Below, piece by piece: positions 1 through 7,171 of a stretch of 10,241 bases of DNA. A model generated the notes under the pieces. The model was given only the letters and a program-made list of their open reading frames with translations, did no database searches and was not told the origin of the DNA. Both the position numbers and the translations under genes were made by a program. The stretch is from assembly GCA_002385825.1 (NCBI GenBank), contig DGEG01000131.1:1-10241 (forward strand), given 5' to 3'. How positions within the stretch are numbered: position 1 is the first letter of the stretch; every line of letters starts with the position of its first letter. This DNA is from Firmicutes bacterium UBA3932. GTDB taxonomy: Bacteria; Bacillota; Clostridia; Peptostreptococcales; Anaerovoracaceae.

Positions 1-189
1 TTTGTCAGAAAATATTGCATTTTCTTTCTTCATATGCTATTCTAAAACTGATTGTAGAAAAAATATCAATTTCATAATAATTAGATTTCGTTTATAAAAT
101 CCCGACATATATTGATTTATGCCTACTGACACAAGCAATTTTAGGAGGTGATACCGGCAATACGGTTCCTTCGACATCCCAGGTTCGGC

Positions 190-219
190 TTGACACAATT
201 ATCACAATTAAATTATTAA
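190..219 (+). promoter_or_regulatory. Putative sigma-A promoter of the hydCBA operon
   Basis: A perfect -35 box TTGACA lies at 190-195 and a weaker -10 candidate TATTAA (4 of 6 consensus bases) at 214-219, with an 18-bp spacer. Transcription would start near 226, giving a leader of about 25 nt. The spacer contains a direct repeat CACAATTA (194-201 and 203-210), and TATTAATTA occurs twice (214-222 and 227-235). Such repeats could be operator sites, but AT-rich DNA makes short repeats common. I see no good Rex-type palindrome here. Confidence 0.55.
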
Positions 220-234
220 TTATCACTATTAATT

Positions 235-240
235 AAGGAG
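235..240 (+). promoter_or_regulatory. Ribosome binding site of hydC
   Basis: AAGGAG lies 9 bases before the ATG at 250. It fixes the start of the first hydrogenase gene. Confidence 0.8.
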
Positions 241-249
241 AATTAGAAA

Positions 250-768
250 ATGCAAAATGACTGCGGGTGCAATTGCAACAGAACAAGTGACAAAAGATAC
301 GCTGAATTGAAAGCGTACATCGATTCTGTCAAAGATTCACAAGGAATCTCTATGGGAGTGCTTCAGGAGGCGCAGCGCATTTTCGGCTACCTGCCCCTGG
401 ATGTACTGAAATTTATTTCCGAGAATATTGGCGTTCCCATCGCCGAGCTTTACGGAGTCGCAACATTCTACAGCCAATTTTCCATAACGCCGCAAGGCAA
501 ACACCATATCGGCGTTTGTCTCGGTACAGCCTGCTACGTGAGAGGGGCTCAAAAAGTTCTGGATAAGATCGTCGAGGAATTGAATATCGGCGTTGGAGAG
601 ACCACGCCTGATGGTTTGTTTACCATCGACGCCACCCGTTGCCTCGGTTGCTGCGGTTTGGCACCGGTTATGATGATAGACGATGACGTCTACGGCAAAC
701 TGGATAACGTGGATGTAATTCCTGCGATTCTTGATAAGTATAGAGGTGAGGTGGCGCAGAATGAATAG
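250..768 (+). CDS. hydC: NuoE-like [2Fe-2S] subunit of bifurcating [FeFe] hydrogenase (HydC/HndA type)
   Basis: A 172-residue protein of the NuoE / 24-kDa complex I family, with an N-terminal helical part followed by a thioredoxin-like [2Fe-2S] domain. The four cluster ligands are visible as Cys90-x4-Cys95 and Cys131-x3-Cys135, in the contexts VCLGTACYVRG and CLGCCGLAP. In trimeric hydrogenases this subunit docks on the NuoF-like HydB and takes part in electron transfer with NAD(H); it is cytoplasmic. Length is normal for the family. The N terminus is odd in having three closely spaced cysteines (Cys5, 7, 9) outside the conserved fold. The ATG at 250 follows a good ribosome binding site. The gene is first in the operon and its stop overlaps the hydB start by 8 bases (ATGAATAG), so the two are probably translationally coupled. 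Family is certain; the hydrogenase role is inferred from hydB and hydA downstream. Confidence 0.95.
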   Translation: MQNDCGCNCNRTSDKRYAELKAYIDSVKDSQGISMGVLQEAQRIFGYLPLDVLKFISENIGVPIAELYGVATFYSQFSITPQGKHHIGVCLGTACYVRGAQKVLDKIVEELNIGVGETTPDGLFTIDATRCLGCCGLAPVMMIDDDVYGKLDNVDVIPAILDKYRGEVAQNE

Positions 769-2608
769 TATCAATCAATTGAACCAGCTGAAAGCTGACG
801 CTGTGAAGAATTTTGAAGTTACCGACGGCTACCGCATAGTTGTCGGAATGGCCACTTGCGGAATTTCCGCCGGAGCCAAGCCGGTTTTGGAAAAGCTTAA
901 GGAAGAAACAGCCGCCAAAGGCTTGGGCGATGTGCAAATCGTCCCCACAGGCTGTGTCGGCATGTGCATATATGAGCCCATTGTCGAGGTATACGAGCCC
1001 GGCAAAGAGAAGGTTACATATATTCATATGGATCCGGATCGGGTCACAAGAGTTGTTTCCGAACACTTGGTAAAAGGCAAACCGGTTGTTGAATTTACTC
1101 TCGGAGAAACGGAAGACGGCAAGCTCAAGAGTTTGGACGACGTACAGTTCTACAAAAAGCAAAAGCGTGTCGTTCTCAAAAACTGCGGGTTGATCAACCC
1201 GGAAAACATCGACGATTATATAGCAATTGACGGCTATCAGGCGCTGGCAAAAGTAGTCACTGCCATGAAGCCAAACGAAGTCATTGACCTGATCAAAGCC
1301 TCCGGACTCAGAGGCAGAGGCGGTGCAGGATTCCCCACAGGAACAAAGTGGAGCTTCGCCGCGGCTAATGAAGCGGATCAGAAGTATATCATCTGCAACG
1401 CCGACGAAGGAGACCCGGGTGCTTTCATGGACAGAAGCATTTTGGAGGGGGATCCTCACTCTGTATTGGAAGCCATGGCCATCGGCGGATATGCTATCGG
1501 CGCCACAAAGGGTTTCATATATGTAAGAGCTGAATATCCTGTGGCCGTTCGCAGATTGGAGATAGCCATCCAACAGGCAAAAGAAAAGGGCTTTCTCGGC
1601 AAGAACATTTTCGGCAGCGGTTTCGATTTTGACATCGAAATCAGACTGGGAGCAGGCGCTTTCGTATGCGGAGAGGAAACAGCATTGATAGCTTCTATCG
1701 AAGGCAAGCGCGGCATGTCGAGAAACAAGCCTCCTTTCCCCGCCAACAAAGGACTTTGGGGCAAACCCACTATCATCAATAACGTAGAAACCTTGGCCAA
1801 CGTACCCAAGATCGTTCTCAATGGACCCGAATGGTTCAAATCTATGGGCACGGAAAAATCCCCGGGCACTAAGGTCTTCGCTCTTGGCGGAAAAATCAAT
1901 AACACAGGTTTGGTAGAGGTTCCCATGGGAATCACTCTCCGCGAGGTCATTTATGACATCGGTGAGGGTTGTCCCAACGGAAAAGCCTTTAAGGCAGTTC
2001 AGACCGGCGGACCTTCCGGTGGATGCATAACAACGGCAGATCTGGACACACCCATCGATTTCGATACCTTGGTCGCCATCGGCTCCATGATGGGATCCGG
2101 CGGAATGATCGTAATCGACGAGGACAACTGCATGGTCGACATTGCCCGCTTCTTCCTGGATTTCACCGTTGACGAATCCTGCGGCAAGTGTACGCCCTGC
2201 CGTGAAGGAACAAAGAGAATGCTGGAAATCCTGGATAAGATTACACAGGGCAAGGGCACCATGGAGGACCTGATTAACCTGGAAGAACTGGCCGAAAACA
2301 TCAAGAACACATCACTTTGCGCATTGGGTCAGACAGCCCCGAATCCTGTCCTCTCCACAATGAAACACTTCAGAGATGAGTATGAAGCACACGTAGTGGA
2401 CAAGAGATGTCCTGCAAGCATTTGCAGAGCCTTGTTGAGCTATTTCATCACGGAAGACTGCACAGGCTGCACCCGGTGCGTGAGAGTATGTCCTACCAAG
2501 GCAATCACCGGTACAGTCAAACAAAGGCACACCATCGATCAAGAAAAATGTATCAAATGCGGTGCCTGCATGGATGCCTGCACGTTCAAGGCCATCATTA
2601 GAAAATAG
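761..2608 (+). CDS. hydB: NuoF-like NAD(H)/FMN subunit of bifurcating [FeFe] hydrogenase, fused HndB+HndC type
   Basis: A 615-residue cytoplasmic flavoprotein subunit that binds FMN and NAD(H). Domains in order: a thioredoxin-like HndB-type segment (about 22-110, Cys33, Cys65, Cys69); the NuoF Rossmann-like core with FMN/NADH motifs LRGRGGAGFPTGTKW (about 183-197) and NADEGDPGAFMDR (213-225) and GAGAFVCGEETAL (297-309); an SLBB segment (about 370-450); the NuoF [4Fe-4S] site CGKCTPC (474-480) plus Cys520; and a C-terminal two-cluster ferredoxin with CTGCTRCVRVC (567-577) and CIKCGACMDAC (597-607). The ATG at 761 is chosen over an in-frame TTG at 731 because GAGGTGAGGTG sits just upstream, and this start overlaps the hydC stop as is usual in coupled genes. 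HydB of this kind is where electrons split between NAD(H) and ferredoxin. The 14 bases to hydA contain its ribosome binding site. Only three cysteines are seen in the HndB-like segment, so whether it carries a full [2Fe-2S] cluster is open. Confidence 0.95.
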   Translation: MNSINQLNQLKADAVKNFEVTDGYRIVVGMATCGISAGAKPVLEKLKEETAAKGLGDVQIVPTGCVGMCIYEPIVEVYEPGKEKVTYIHMDPDRVTRVVSEHLVKGKPVVEFTLGETEDGKLKSLDDVQFYKKQKRVVLKNCGLINPENIDDYIAIDGYQALAKVVTAMKPNEVIDLIKASGLRGRGGAGFPTGTKWSFAAANEADQKYIICNADEGDPGAFMDRSILEGDPHSVLEAMAIGGYAIGATKGFIYVRAEYPVAVRRLEIAIQQAKEKGFLGKNIFGSGFDFDIEIRLGAGAFVCGEETALIASIEGKRGMSRNKPPFPANKGLWGKPTIINNVETLANVPKIVLNGPEWFKSMGTEKSPGTKVFALGGKINNTGLVEVPMGITLREVIYDIGEGCPNGKAFKAVQTGGPSGGCITTADLDTPIDFDTLVAIGSMMGSGGMIVIDEDNCMVDIARFFLDFTVDESCGKCTPCREGTKRMLEILDKITQGKGTMEDLINLEELAENIKNTSLCALGQTAPNPVLSTMKHFRDEYEAHVVDKRCPASICRALLSYFITEDCTGCTRCVRVCPTKAITGTVKQRHTIDQEKCIKCGACMDACTFKAIIRK

Positions 2609-2612
2609 GAGG
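2607..2612 (+). promoter_or_regulatory. Ribosome binding site of hydA overlapping the hydB stop
   Basis: AGGAGG shares bases with the hydB stop codon TAG (2606-2608) and lies 10 bases before the hydA ATG. This argues for co-translation of the two large subunits. Confidence 0.8.
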
Positions 2613-2622
2613 ACAGGTTAGC

Positions 2623-4407
2623 ATGAGTAATGTTGAAAAAGTCAATGTAACTATAAACGGGATCGCCGTCAGCGTTCCCAAAGATTACACCGTATTATTG
2701 GCAGCAAAAGCCGCCGGTATTGATATCCCCACCCTTTGCTACTTGAAGGATATCAACGAAATCGCAGCTTGCAGGGTCTGCGTAGTGGAAGTAGATATTA
2801 ACGGGGTTCCCATGAGAAACCTGCCTGCATCCTGCGTACTTCAGGTTCAGGAAGGAATGAATGTGAGAACCAATACGGAAAAGGTGAGAAAAGCGGTTCG
2901 CAAAAATGTGGAACTGATCCTGGCAAACCACAACCGTGAATGTCTTACCTGCCGTAGAAACGGCACCTGCGAGCTCCAGAAACTCTGTGAAGAACTGAGT
3001 ATTGATGATGTGCCCTACGACGGTGCCAAGAGAACACCGGTTTTGGACGATTTGTCCCACTCCATCGTTCGCGATTCTTCCAAGTGCATTCTCTGCGGCA
3101 GATGCATAAGCGTATGTAAAAATGTACAGGGCATCGGTGTTCTGGACTTCACAAAGAGAGGCTTCAACACTGAAGTGGCCCCGGCCTATGACTTCAGCAT
3201 GAGAGATGTAAACTGCGTGTACTGCGGTCAGTGCATCAATGCTTGCCCCGTTGCAGCATTGAGAGAAAAGACCAGCATTGAAAAGGTCTGGGAAGCTCTG
3301 GACGATCCCGAAAAATTTGTGGTCGTTCAGACGGCTCCTGCAGTGCGGGCTGCACTCGGTGAAGCCTTCGGCCTGCCGGTAGGAACACCCGTTACCGGAA
3401 AAATGGTAGCCGCTCTCAGAAGATTGGGATTTGATAAGGTCTTCGACACCAACTTCAGCGCGGACCTGACCATATTGGAGGAAGGAACCGAGCTCCTGAC
3501 CCGGCTCAAGGAAGGAGGAACTCTCCCCTTGATTACTTCCTGCTCACCGGGCTGGATCCGGTTCTGCGAGATCAATTACCCAGACTTTCTGGATAATCTG
3601 TCTACATGCAAATCACCGCAGCAGATGTTCGGAGCATTGGTCAAATCCTACTATGCCAACAAAGCCGGCATCGATCCGAAGAAGATGGTTTGCGTATCTG
3701 TAATGCCTTGTACTGCAAAGAAGACTGAGGCGCAGAGACCTGAAATGGAAGTGGACGGCATCCGTGATGTGGATATCGTCTTAACTACCAGAGAGTTGGC
3801 AGATATGATCAAGCAGGCAAGGATCAACTTCCTGGCTCTTGAGGACGAGGATGACGACAGCATCCTGGGCAAATACACCGGAGCCGGCGTCATTTTCGGA
3901 ACCACAGGCGGCGTTACGGAAGCGGCCCTTCGTACCATCGCTGACATCGTCACCGGTGAGGACCTGCAGGAGATCGAATATTACGATGTGAGAGGAATGG
4001 AAGGCATCAAGGAAGCCACCGTCACCCTGCCCATCGACGGCAAACCGACGGAGATCAAAGTTGCTGTGGCACACACAACTGCCAATGCGGCAAAAGTGCT
4101 CGATGCCATCCGCAGGGGAGAAAAGAACTACCACTTCATCGAAGTCATGGCATGCCCCGGCGGCTGCGTCCATGGCGGAGGTCAGCCTCACGTTTCAGCT
4201 AAGGCCAGATTAGAAGTGAATCCAAAGGCTGACAGAGCCAACGCGCTGTATTCTGAGGACGAAAGACAAGTTCTCAGAAAGGCCCACGAAAATCCTGAGG
4301 TTAAAGCTCTCTATGAAGAGTTCCTTAGTACGCCCAACAGCCATGTGGCTCACAAATATCTCCATACCCATTATCAAAAGAAAGAAGTCTATTGCCCGCA
4401 GGAATAG
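2623..4407 (+). CDS. hydA: [FeFe] hydrogenase catalytic subunit, NAD-linked bifurcating type
   Basis: A 594-residue catalytic subunit that interconverts H2 with protons and electrons at the H-cluster. The N-terminal NuoG-like part carries a [2Fe-2S] site (Cys39, 50, 53, 71), a His-Cys3 [4Fe-4S] site (His103, Cys107, 110, 116) and two [4Fe-4S] clusters (Cys155/158/161/165 and Cys198/201/204/208). The H-cluster motifs follow: L1 TSCSPGW (305-311, ligand Cys307), L2 MPCTAKKTEA (361-370, Cys363) and L3 EVMACPGGCVHGGGQP (507-522, Cys511 and Cys515). The C terminus has the small-subunit-like segment ending in HTHY. Residue 308, normally the proton-relay cysteine of the TSCCP motif, is serine (codon TCA at 3544-3546). 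The protein lacks the extra C-terminal [2Fe-2S] domain of the longer Thermotoga-type HydA. Assembly needs HydE, HydF and HydG, which are not in this window. With hydC and hydB it forms a trimeric cytoplasmic enzyme expected to couple NAD(H), ferredoxin and H2. Confidence 0.97.
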   Translation: MSNVEKVNVTINGIAVSVPKDYTVLLAAKAAGIDIPTLCYLKDINEIAACRVCVVEVDINGVPMRNLPASCVLQVQEGMNVRTNTEKVRKAVRKNVELILANHNRECLTCRRNGTCELQKLCEELSIDDVPYDGAKRTPVLDDLSHSIVRDSSKCILCGRCISVCKNVQGIGVLDFTKRGFNTEVAPAYDFSMRDVNCVYCGQCINACPVAALREKTSIEKVWEALDDPEKFVVVQTAPAVRAALGEAFGLPVGTPVTGKMVAALRRLGFDKVFDTNFSADLTILEEGTELLTRLKEGGTLPLITSCSPGWIRFCEINYPDFLDNLSTCKSPQQMFGALVKSYYANKAGIDPKKMVCVSVMPCTAKKTEAQRPEMEVDGIRDVDIVLTTRELADMIKQARINFLALEDEDDDSILGKYTGAGVIFGTTGGVTEAALRTIADIVTGEDLQEIEYYDVRGMEGIKEATVTLPIDGKPTEIKVAVAHTTANAAKVLDAIRRGEKNYHFIEVMACPGGCVHGGGQPHVSAKARLEVNPKADRANALYSEDERQVLRKAHENPEVKALYEEFLSTPNSHVAHKYLHTHYQKKEVYCPQE

Positions 4408-4421
4408 GCTTGAAATAGGAG

Positions 4422-4463
4422 GAATAGTAAGGGCCCCGTTGTTTAACGTGGCCCTTACTATTC
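4422..4463 (+). other. Strong hairpin 3' of hydA
   Basis: A perfect 14-bp inverted repeat pairs GAATAGTAAGGGCC (4422-4435) with its complement at 4450-4463. After one C-T mismatch, CGTT/AACG extends the stem around a GTTT loop. It is not followed by a T run in either direction, so it is more likely an mRNA 3' stabiliser or part of a repeat than a complete terminator. Its 5' edge overlaps an AGGAGG (4417-4422) with no gene behind it. Confidence 0.7.
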
Positions 4464-4500
4464 AAAAAATCAAAAGGGACAGTCCCTTTTGATTTTTTGA
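4462..4500. terminator. Bidirectional intrinsic terminator between hydA and the ABC operon
   Basis: A perfect 18-bp inverted repeat (4462-4479 with 4483-4500) surrounds a three-base loop. The arms end in A6 on one side and T6 on the other, so RNA from either strand forms a GC-capped hairpin with a U tract. It lies 54 bases after the hydA stop and 7 bases beyond the stop of the convergent ATPase gene, as expected of a shared terminator. The GGGACAGTCCC core resembles dispersed short palindromes of clostridial genomes, so it might also be a copy of a repeat family. Confidence 0.85.
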
Positions 4501-4507
4501 TTCACTA

Positions 4508-5113
4508 TTAAAACGGGTAGATCTCGCAGACGGGTCCGGGGAGTGTTCCGCCAAAATCGCCTTCAAAGAATTTATGTTCCTCTATGTCATGGGTAATCAG
4601 CAGGACGGTTTTCCCATTTATATTCTTTTTCACGTATTCCATGACTTTTCCCTTCGTTTCTTTATCAAGGCCCTTGAAGGGTTCGTCCAGGCAGATGAAG
4701 TCGCTCTTTGCCATCATTGCCCTGACTATGGCCACCCTGCGCTTCTGCCCTCCGGACAATTGAGCCGTCGGCTTTTCTGCCAGGATGCCTTCAAGCCCAA
4801 CATCTGCAAGATGCCTCCTGATTTCCTCCTCGTCAGGTTTTCCGTCAATGACCAGTTTTACGTTTTCTATGGCAGAAAGATGCTCGATGAGGCGGTCTTC
4901 CTGAAACACGGCTGCTATGCGCTTACCATGAAGCCCCTCGATAGTACCGCTGTCAGGCTTCATTAACCCGAGCAGCAACATGGCGAAGGTGGTTTTGCCG
5001 CAGCCGCTGGTCCCCATTATCGTAGTCAGGCTGCCTTCTTTCAACTCCATGCTCAGATTGTCTATAACCTTTTTATCATCGAAACGCTTCGTAAGGTTCT
5101 TTACAGTGATCAT
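4508..5113 (-). CDS. ABC transporter ATP-binding protein, NitT/TauT (SsuB/TauB-like) type
   Basis: A 201-residue nucleotide-binding subunit that powers the importer made with the two genes upstream. Visible motifs are Walker A GTSGCGKTT (34-42), Q-loop Gln71, signature LSGGQ (119-123), Walker B FICLDEP (139-145, catalytic Glu144) and H-loop His175 in ITHDIEEH. It is shorter than the usual 240-260 residues of SsuB/TauB proteins; what is missing lies in linkers and the C-terminal tail, and every catalytic motif is kept. The ATG at 5113 is preceded by GGGGTG, and 69 bases separate it from the permease gene. It is last in the operon and runs into the shared terminator. The fold is certain and the substrate is unknown. 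Confidence 0.93.
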   Translation of the reverse strand: MITVKNLTKRFDDKKVIDNLSMELKEGSLTTIMGTSGCGKTTFAMLLLGLMKPDSGTIEGLHGKRIAAVFQEDRLIEHLSAIENVKLVIDGKPDEEEIRRHLADVGLEGILAEKPTAQLSGGQKRRVAIVRAMMAKSDFICLDEPFKGLDKETKGKVMEYVKKNINGKTVLLITHDIEEHKFFEGDFGGTLPGPVCEIYPF

Positions 5114-5182
5114 AACAACACCCCAACCACAACATTGCCGTAGCGCCGCCGTACTTTACCGGCCCGACCGGAATACGCCCCG

Positions 5183-5977
5183 CTATTTATTATCCGAATT
5201 ATCCGAAACCGGTGCCGTAAACACCGCACGCCGCTCAATATATCCGAGCAGCCGGAAAAAGAAACGCTCAAACAGGGAACTGATCAATATGATGACGATG
5301 GTCCAGCTGAAGAGTTCTCCCGTGCTGAGAAATATTTTCGCCTGATAAAGCTTTTCGCCGATGCTGCCGTCGGGCAGTCCGATGACCTCAGCTGCGATGC
5401 CGCTCTTCCAGCATAGCCCCAATCCAAGCTTGCATCCTGCGGAAAAGTACGGCAACACTCCGGGAATGTAAATAGCATAGAGCTTTTTCCGCAAACCTAT
5501 GCGAAACACTTTCGCCATCTCCAAAAGCTTTCTGTCCGTCTGCATAAACCCCTGTAGCACGTTGGTATAGAGGATCGGCAGGACCATCAAAAAGCTTATC
5601 ACTACGGAAAGTGTGTTGCTTCCGGCCCAAATAAGCACCAAAATGATGAAGCTGGCCACCGGAATGCTCTTTACAACGCTGAAAAAAGGTGCCAGCAAAG
5701 CCCTGATAATGCCGTGCCCAGCGCTGATGACAGCCAAAAACACCCCGGTGACGATGGCGAGCAGAAATCCGCTGACTATGCGCACAAAGGAATGGGCCAC
5801 CGTAGCCCAAAACGCGGCCTCCTGCACCTGACTGATCAGAATCTGGACCACCTTTACCGGCGATACCAATAGAAGATCATGTCCGATTGCCGAAGCAGCA
5901 AGCTGCCAGACGATCAGCCAGAATATCAGGGCAAGCACCCTTTGAGCATTTTTTTTACCTCGAGAAGTAGAAGTCAT
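5183..5977 (-). CDS. ABC transporter permease, SsuC/TauC-like (BPD_transp_1)
   Basis: A 264-residue integral membrane protein with about six hydrophobic segments (roughly residues 12-31, 64-87, 95-117, 120-140, 172-198 and 222-240). The cytoplasmic coupling (EAA-type) loop lies at about 152-177: EMAKVFRIGLRKKLYAIYIP, followed by GVLPYF. This loop contacts the ATPase. It is the usual size for permeases of the nitrate/sulfonate/taurine/thiamine-precursor group, which work as homodimers. The ATG at 5977 has a good GGAGGAG ribosome binding site and lies inside the end of the binding-protein gene, overlapping it by 23 bases, so translation is probably coupled. The extreme C terminus is polar. Which solute is carried cannot be told from the sequence. 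Confidence 0.93.
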   Translation of the reverse strand: MTSTSRGKKNAQRVLALIFWLIVWQLAASAIGHDLLLVSPVKVVQILISQVQEAAFWATVAHSFVRIVSGFLLAIVTGVFLAVISAGHGIIRALLAPFFSVVKSIPVASFIILVLIWAGSNTLSVVISFLMVLPILYTNVLQGFMQTDRKLLEMAKVFRIGLRKKLYAIYIPGVLPYFSAGCKLGLGLCWKSGIAAEVIGLPDGSIGEKLYQAKIFLSTGELFSWTIVIILISSLFERFFFRLLGYIERRAVFTAPVSDNSDNK

Positions 5978-6965
5978 CTTCTGGCAGAGCTCCTCCTACC
6001 GACTGGGGATTGGCATCGAACAGTACTTGAAGGTAGCCGCCGACTTTTGCTTTCATCTCATCGCCTTCGATATAGGTGATATTGCAAGCAGGAATCGCTT
6101 TCTCCGCAATGGGTGCTTTGGCAACAATTCCGTACTTCTCTACCCATGCGGCCGCCTCTTTCACGTTGGCGTTTACGTATTCCGTAGATGCTTCATACTC
6201 ATCCAGGAATTCGCTGAAAGCCATGGGATTTTCCTCCGCAAAGGCCTTTCTTACAAGGACCACACCCGTTACCATGCTGCTGTCCGGGCTCACTTTATCC
6301 CACTCTTCCGTAAAGCTCAATGCCACTCTAACTTTTTCGTTCTGCATCTGCACAGCGGTCACATAAGGCTGGGGAAGGACTGCAATGGTGTTTTCTGCAT
6401 TCTGGAGCATTGCAGCGATTTCCGTCGATTCGCTCTTGTACTCGATCGTCACATCTTTCCCGGGCTCTATGCCGTTCTGTTGCAGAATGTAGTTAAACGT
6501 AAACTCCGGAGTCGTTCCCTTTCCGGTGCTGTAAACGGTTTTGCCTACCAGGTCCTGAATCGAATGAACCGTGTCACCGCTCTCTACTACATATAGCACG
6601 CCCAGAGTGTTGATAGCCGCTATCTGTACCGCGCCTTCAGTCTTATTATACAGCACGCTGGCTAAATTGCACGGAATAAGAGCGATATCAATTTCGTTGT
6701 TCACCAGCTTGGGAACCACCTCATCGGCAGTTCCGTATACCTCAAACTGGTAATCATGCTTCGTATTGCCCTCCTCCGCATCGTTCATCAGCTTAACCAT
6801 CCCCATGGTGGTGGGGCCTTTTAGAGATGCGATGCGGAAAGTAACTGCCTCCGCCGCTTCCTGTTCCGGTTCCGCCTCCGGCTCTTCCGTTGCTGCTGTT
6901 CCGCAGCCAGCCAGCATGCCCAGGCAGAGCACAAATACCATCAAGAACGCAAACCATTTTTTCAT
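5955..6965 (-). CDS. ABC transporter substrate-binding lipoprotein, NMT1/SsuA-like
   Basis: A 336-residue extracellular binding protein. The N terminus is a lipoprotein signal: two lysines, a hydrophobic core and the lipobox LAGC with Cys21 as the lipidated residue, followed by a Glu/Ala-rich spacer (about 22-42). The mature protein begins a periplasmic-binding fold of the NMT1/TauA group, with RIASLKGPTTMGMVKLM (about 45-61) near the ligand cleft and DLVGKTVYSTGKGTTPEF marking the second lobe. Relatives bind sulfonates, nitrate, taurine or thiamine precursors; this sequence does not show which. The ATG at 6965 follows AGAGGGGGAT. It is the first gene of a three-gene importer operon and lies behind a leader of about 205 nt with an attenuator, and behind a Rex-like operator, so its expression is probably controlled at two levels. 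Confidence 0.93.
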   Translation of the reverse strand: MKKWFAFLMVFVLCLGMLAGCGTAATEEPEAEPEQEAAEAVTFRIASLKGPTTMGMVKLMNDAEEGNTKHDYQFEVYGTADEVVPKLVNNEIDIALIPCNLASVLYNKTEGAVQIAAINTLGVLYVVESGDTVHSIQDLVGKTVYSTGKGTTPEFTFNYILQQNGIEPGKDVTIEYKSESTEIAAMLQNAENTIAVLPQPYVTAVQMQNEKVRVALSFTEEWDKVSPDSSMVTGVVLVRKAFAEENPMAFSEFLDEYEASTEYVNANVKEAAAWVEKYGIVAKAPIAEKAIPACNITYIEGDEMKAKVGGYLQVLFDANPQSVGGALPEDDFYFSR

Positions 6966-7046
6966 ATTAATCCCCCTCTTTCCGAATATCCGCCGATTAG
7001 TTTTATCTAAATATGATGTGTCAATGCAACACCTTTCTGTCAGTTT

Positions 7047-7077
7047 AAAAAAAATCCTTATGCAAGAGCATAAGGAT
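7047..7077 (-). terminator. Intrinsic terminator inside the ABC-operon leader (attenuator)
   Basis: On the minus strand ATCCTTATGC (7077-7068), loop TCTT and GCATAAGGAT (7063-7054) form a perfect 10-bp stem, followed at once by a T run (the A8 at 7047-7054 on the plus strand). This is a textbook Rho-independent terminator, 81 bases before the ATG of the binding-protein gene and about 95 bases after the predicted RNA start. A terminator between a promoter and its first gene implies conditional read-through. Confidence 0.88.
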
Positions 7078-7171
7078 CCTGTTGATCGACTGTTACAAGA
7101 AACCCCATATTTGTCTCTCGCCTTCTCACTCGGGACGGACCCTTGTGCACTCAGAACGAAGATCTTATCTT
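7072..7171 (-). promoter_or_regulatory. Orphan leader RNA with antiterminator, riboswitch-like, class unknown
   Basis: Leader RNA segment AAGGGUCC (7144-7137) can pair over all eight positions (one G-U) with GGAUCCUU (7079-7072), which includes the first six bases of the terminator stem. Pairing there would prevent the terminator, giving a two-state switch. The segment between them (about 7080-7136) could hold a sensor fold, for example ACAAG (7146-7142) with CUUGU (7099-7095). I compared it by eye with TPP, SAM, FMN, lysine, glycine, guanidine-I, M-box, c-di-GMP, fluoride and T-box consensus sequences and recognise none. A protein-binding or leader-peptide attenuator is an alternative. Confidence 0.6.

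Noticed and set aside
190..240. A Rex operator in the hydrogenase promoter
   Set aside because: Despite the expected physiology, no TTGTTAA-N4-TTAACAA-like palindrome is found there; only AT-rich direct repeats.
731..760. Earlier TTG start for hydB
   Set aside because: The ATG at 761 has a proper ribosome binding site and a coupled overlap with the hydC stop; the ten extra residues do not resemble the family N terminus.
668..1573. A 301-codon open frame on the minus strand
   Set aside because: It lies wholly antisense to hydC/hydB, whose protein families are certain. It shows no domain and no ribosome binding site, and is explained by codon bias of the real genes.
7072..7171. TPP or guanidine-I riboswitch for the ABC operon
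   Set aside because: The conserved cores (CTGAGA with GAACCTGATCTGG for TPP; GGTCCGAGAG with ACACGG and GGGATAAAAGCCC for guanidine-I) are not present.
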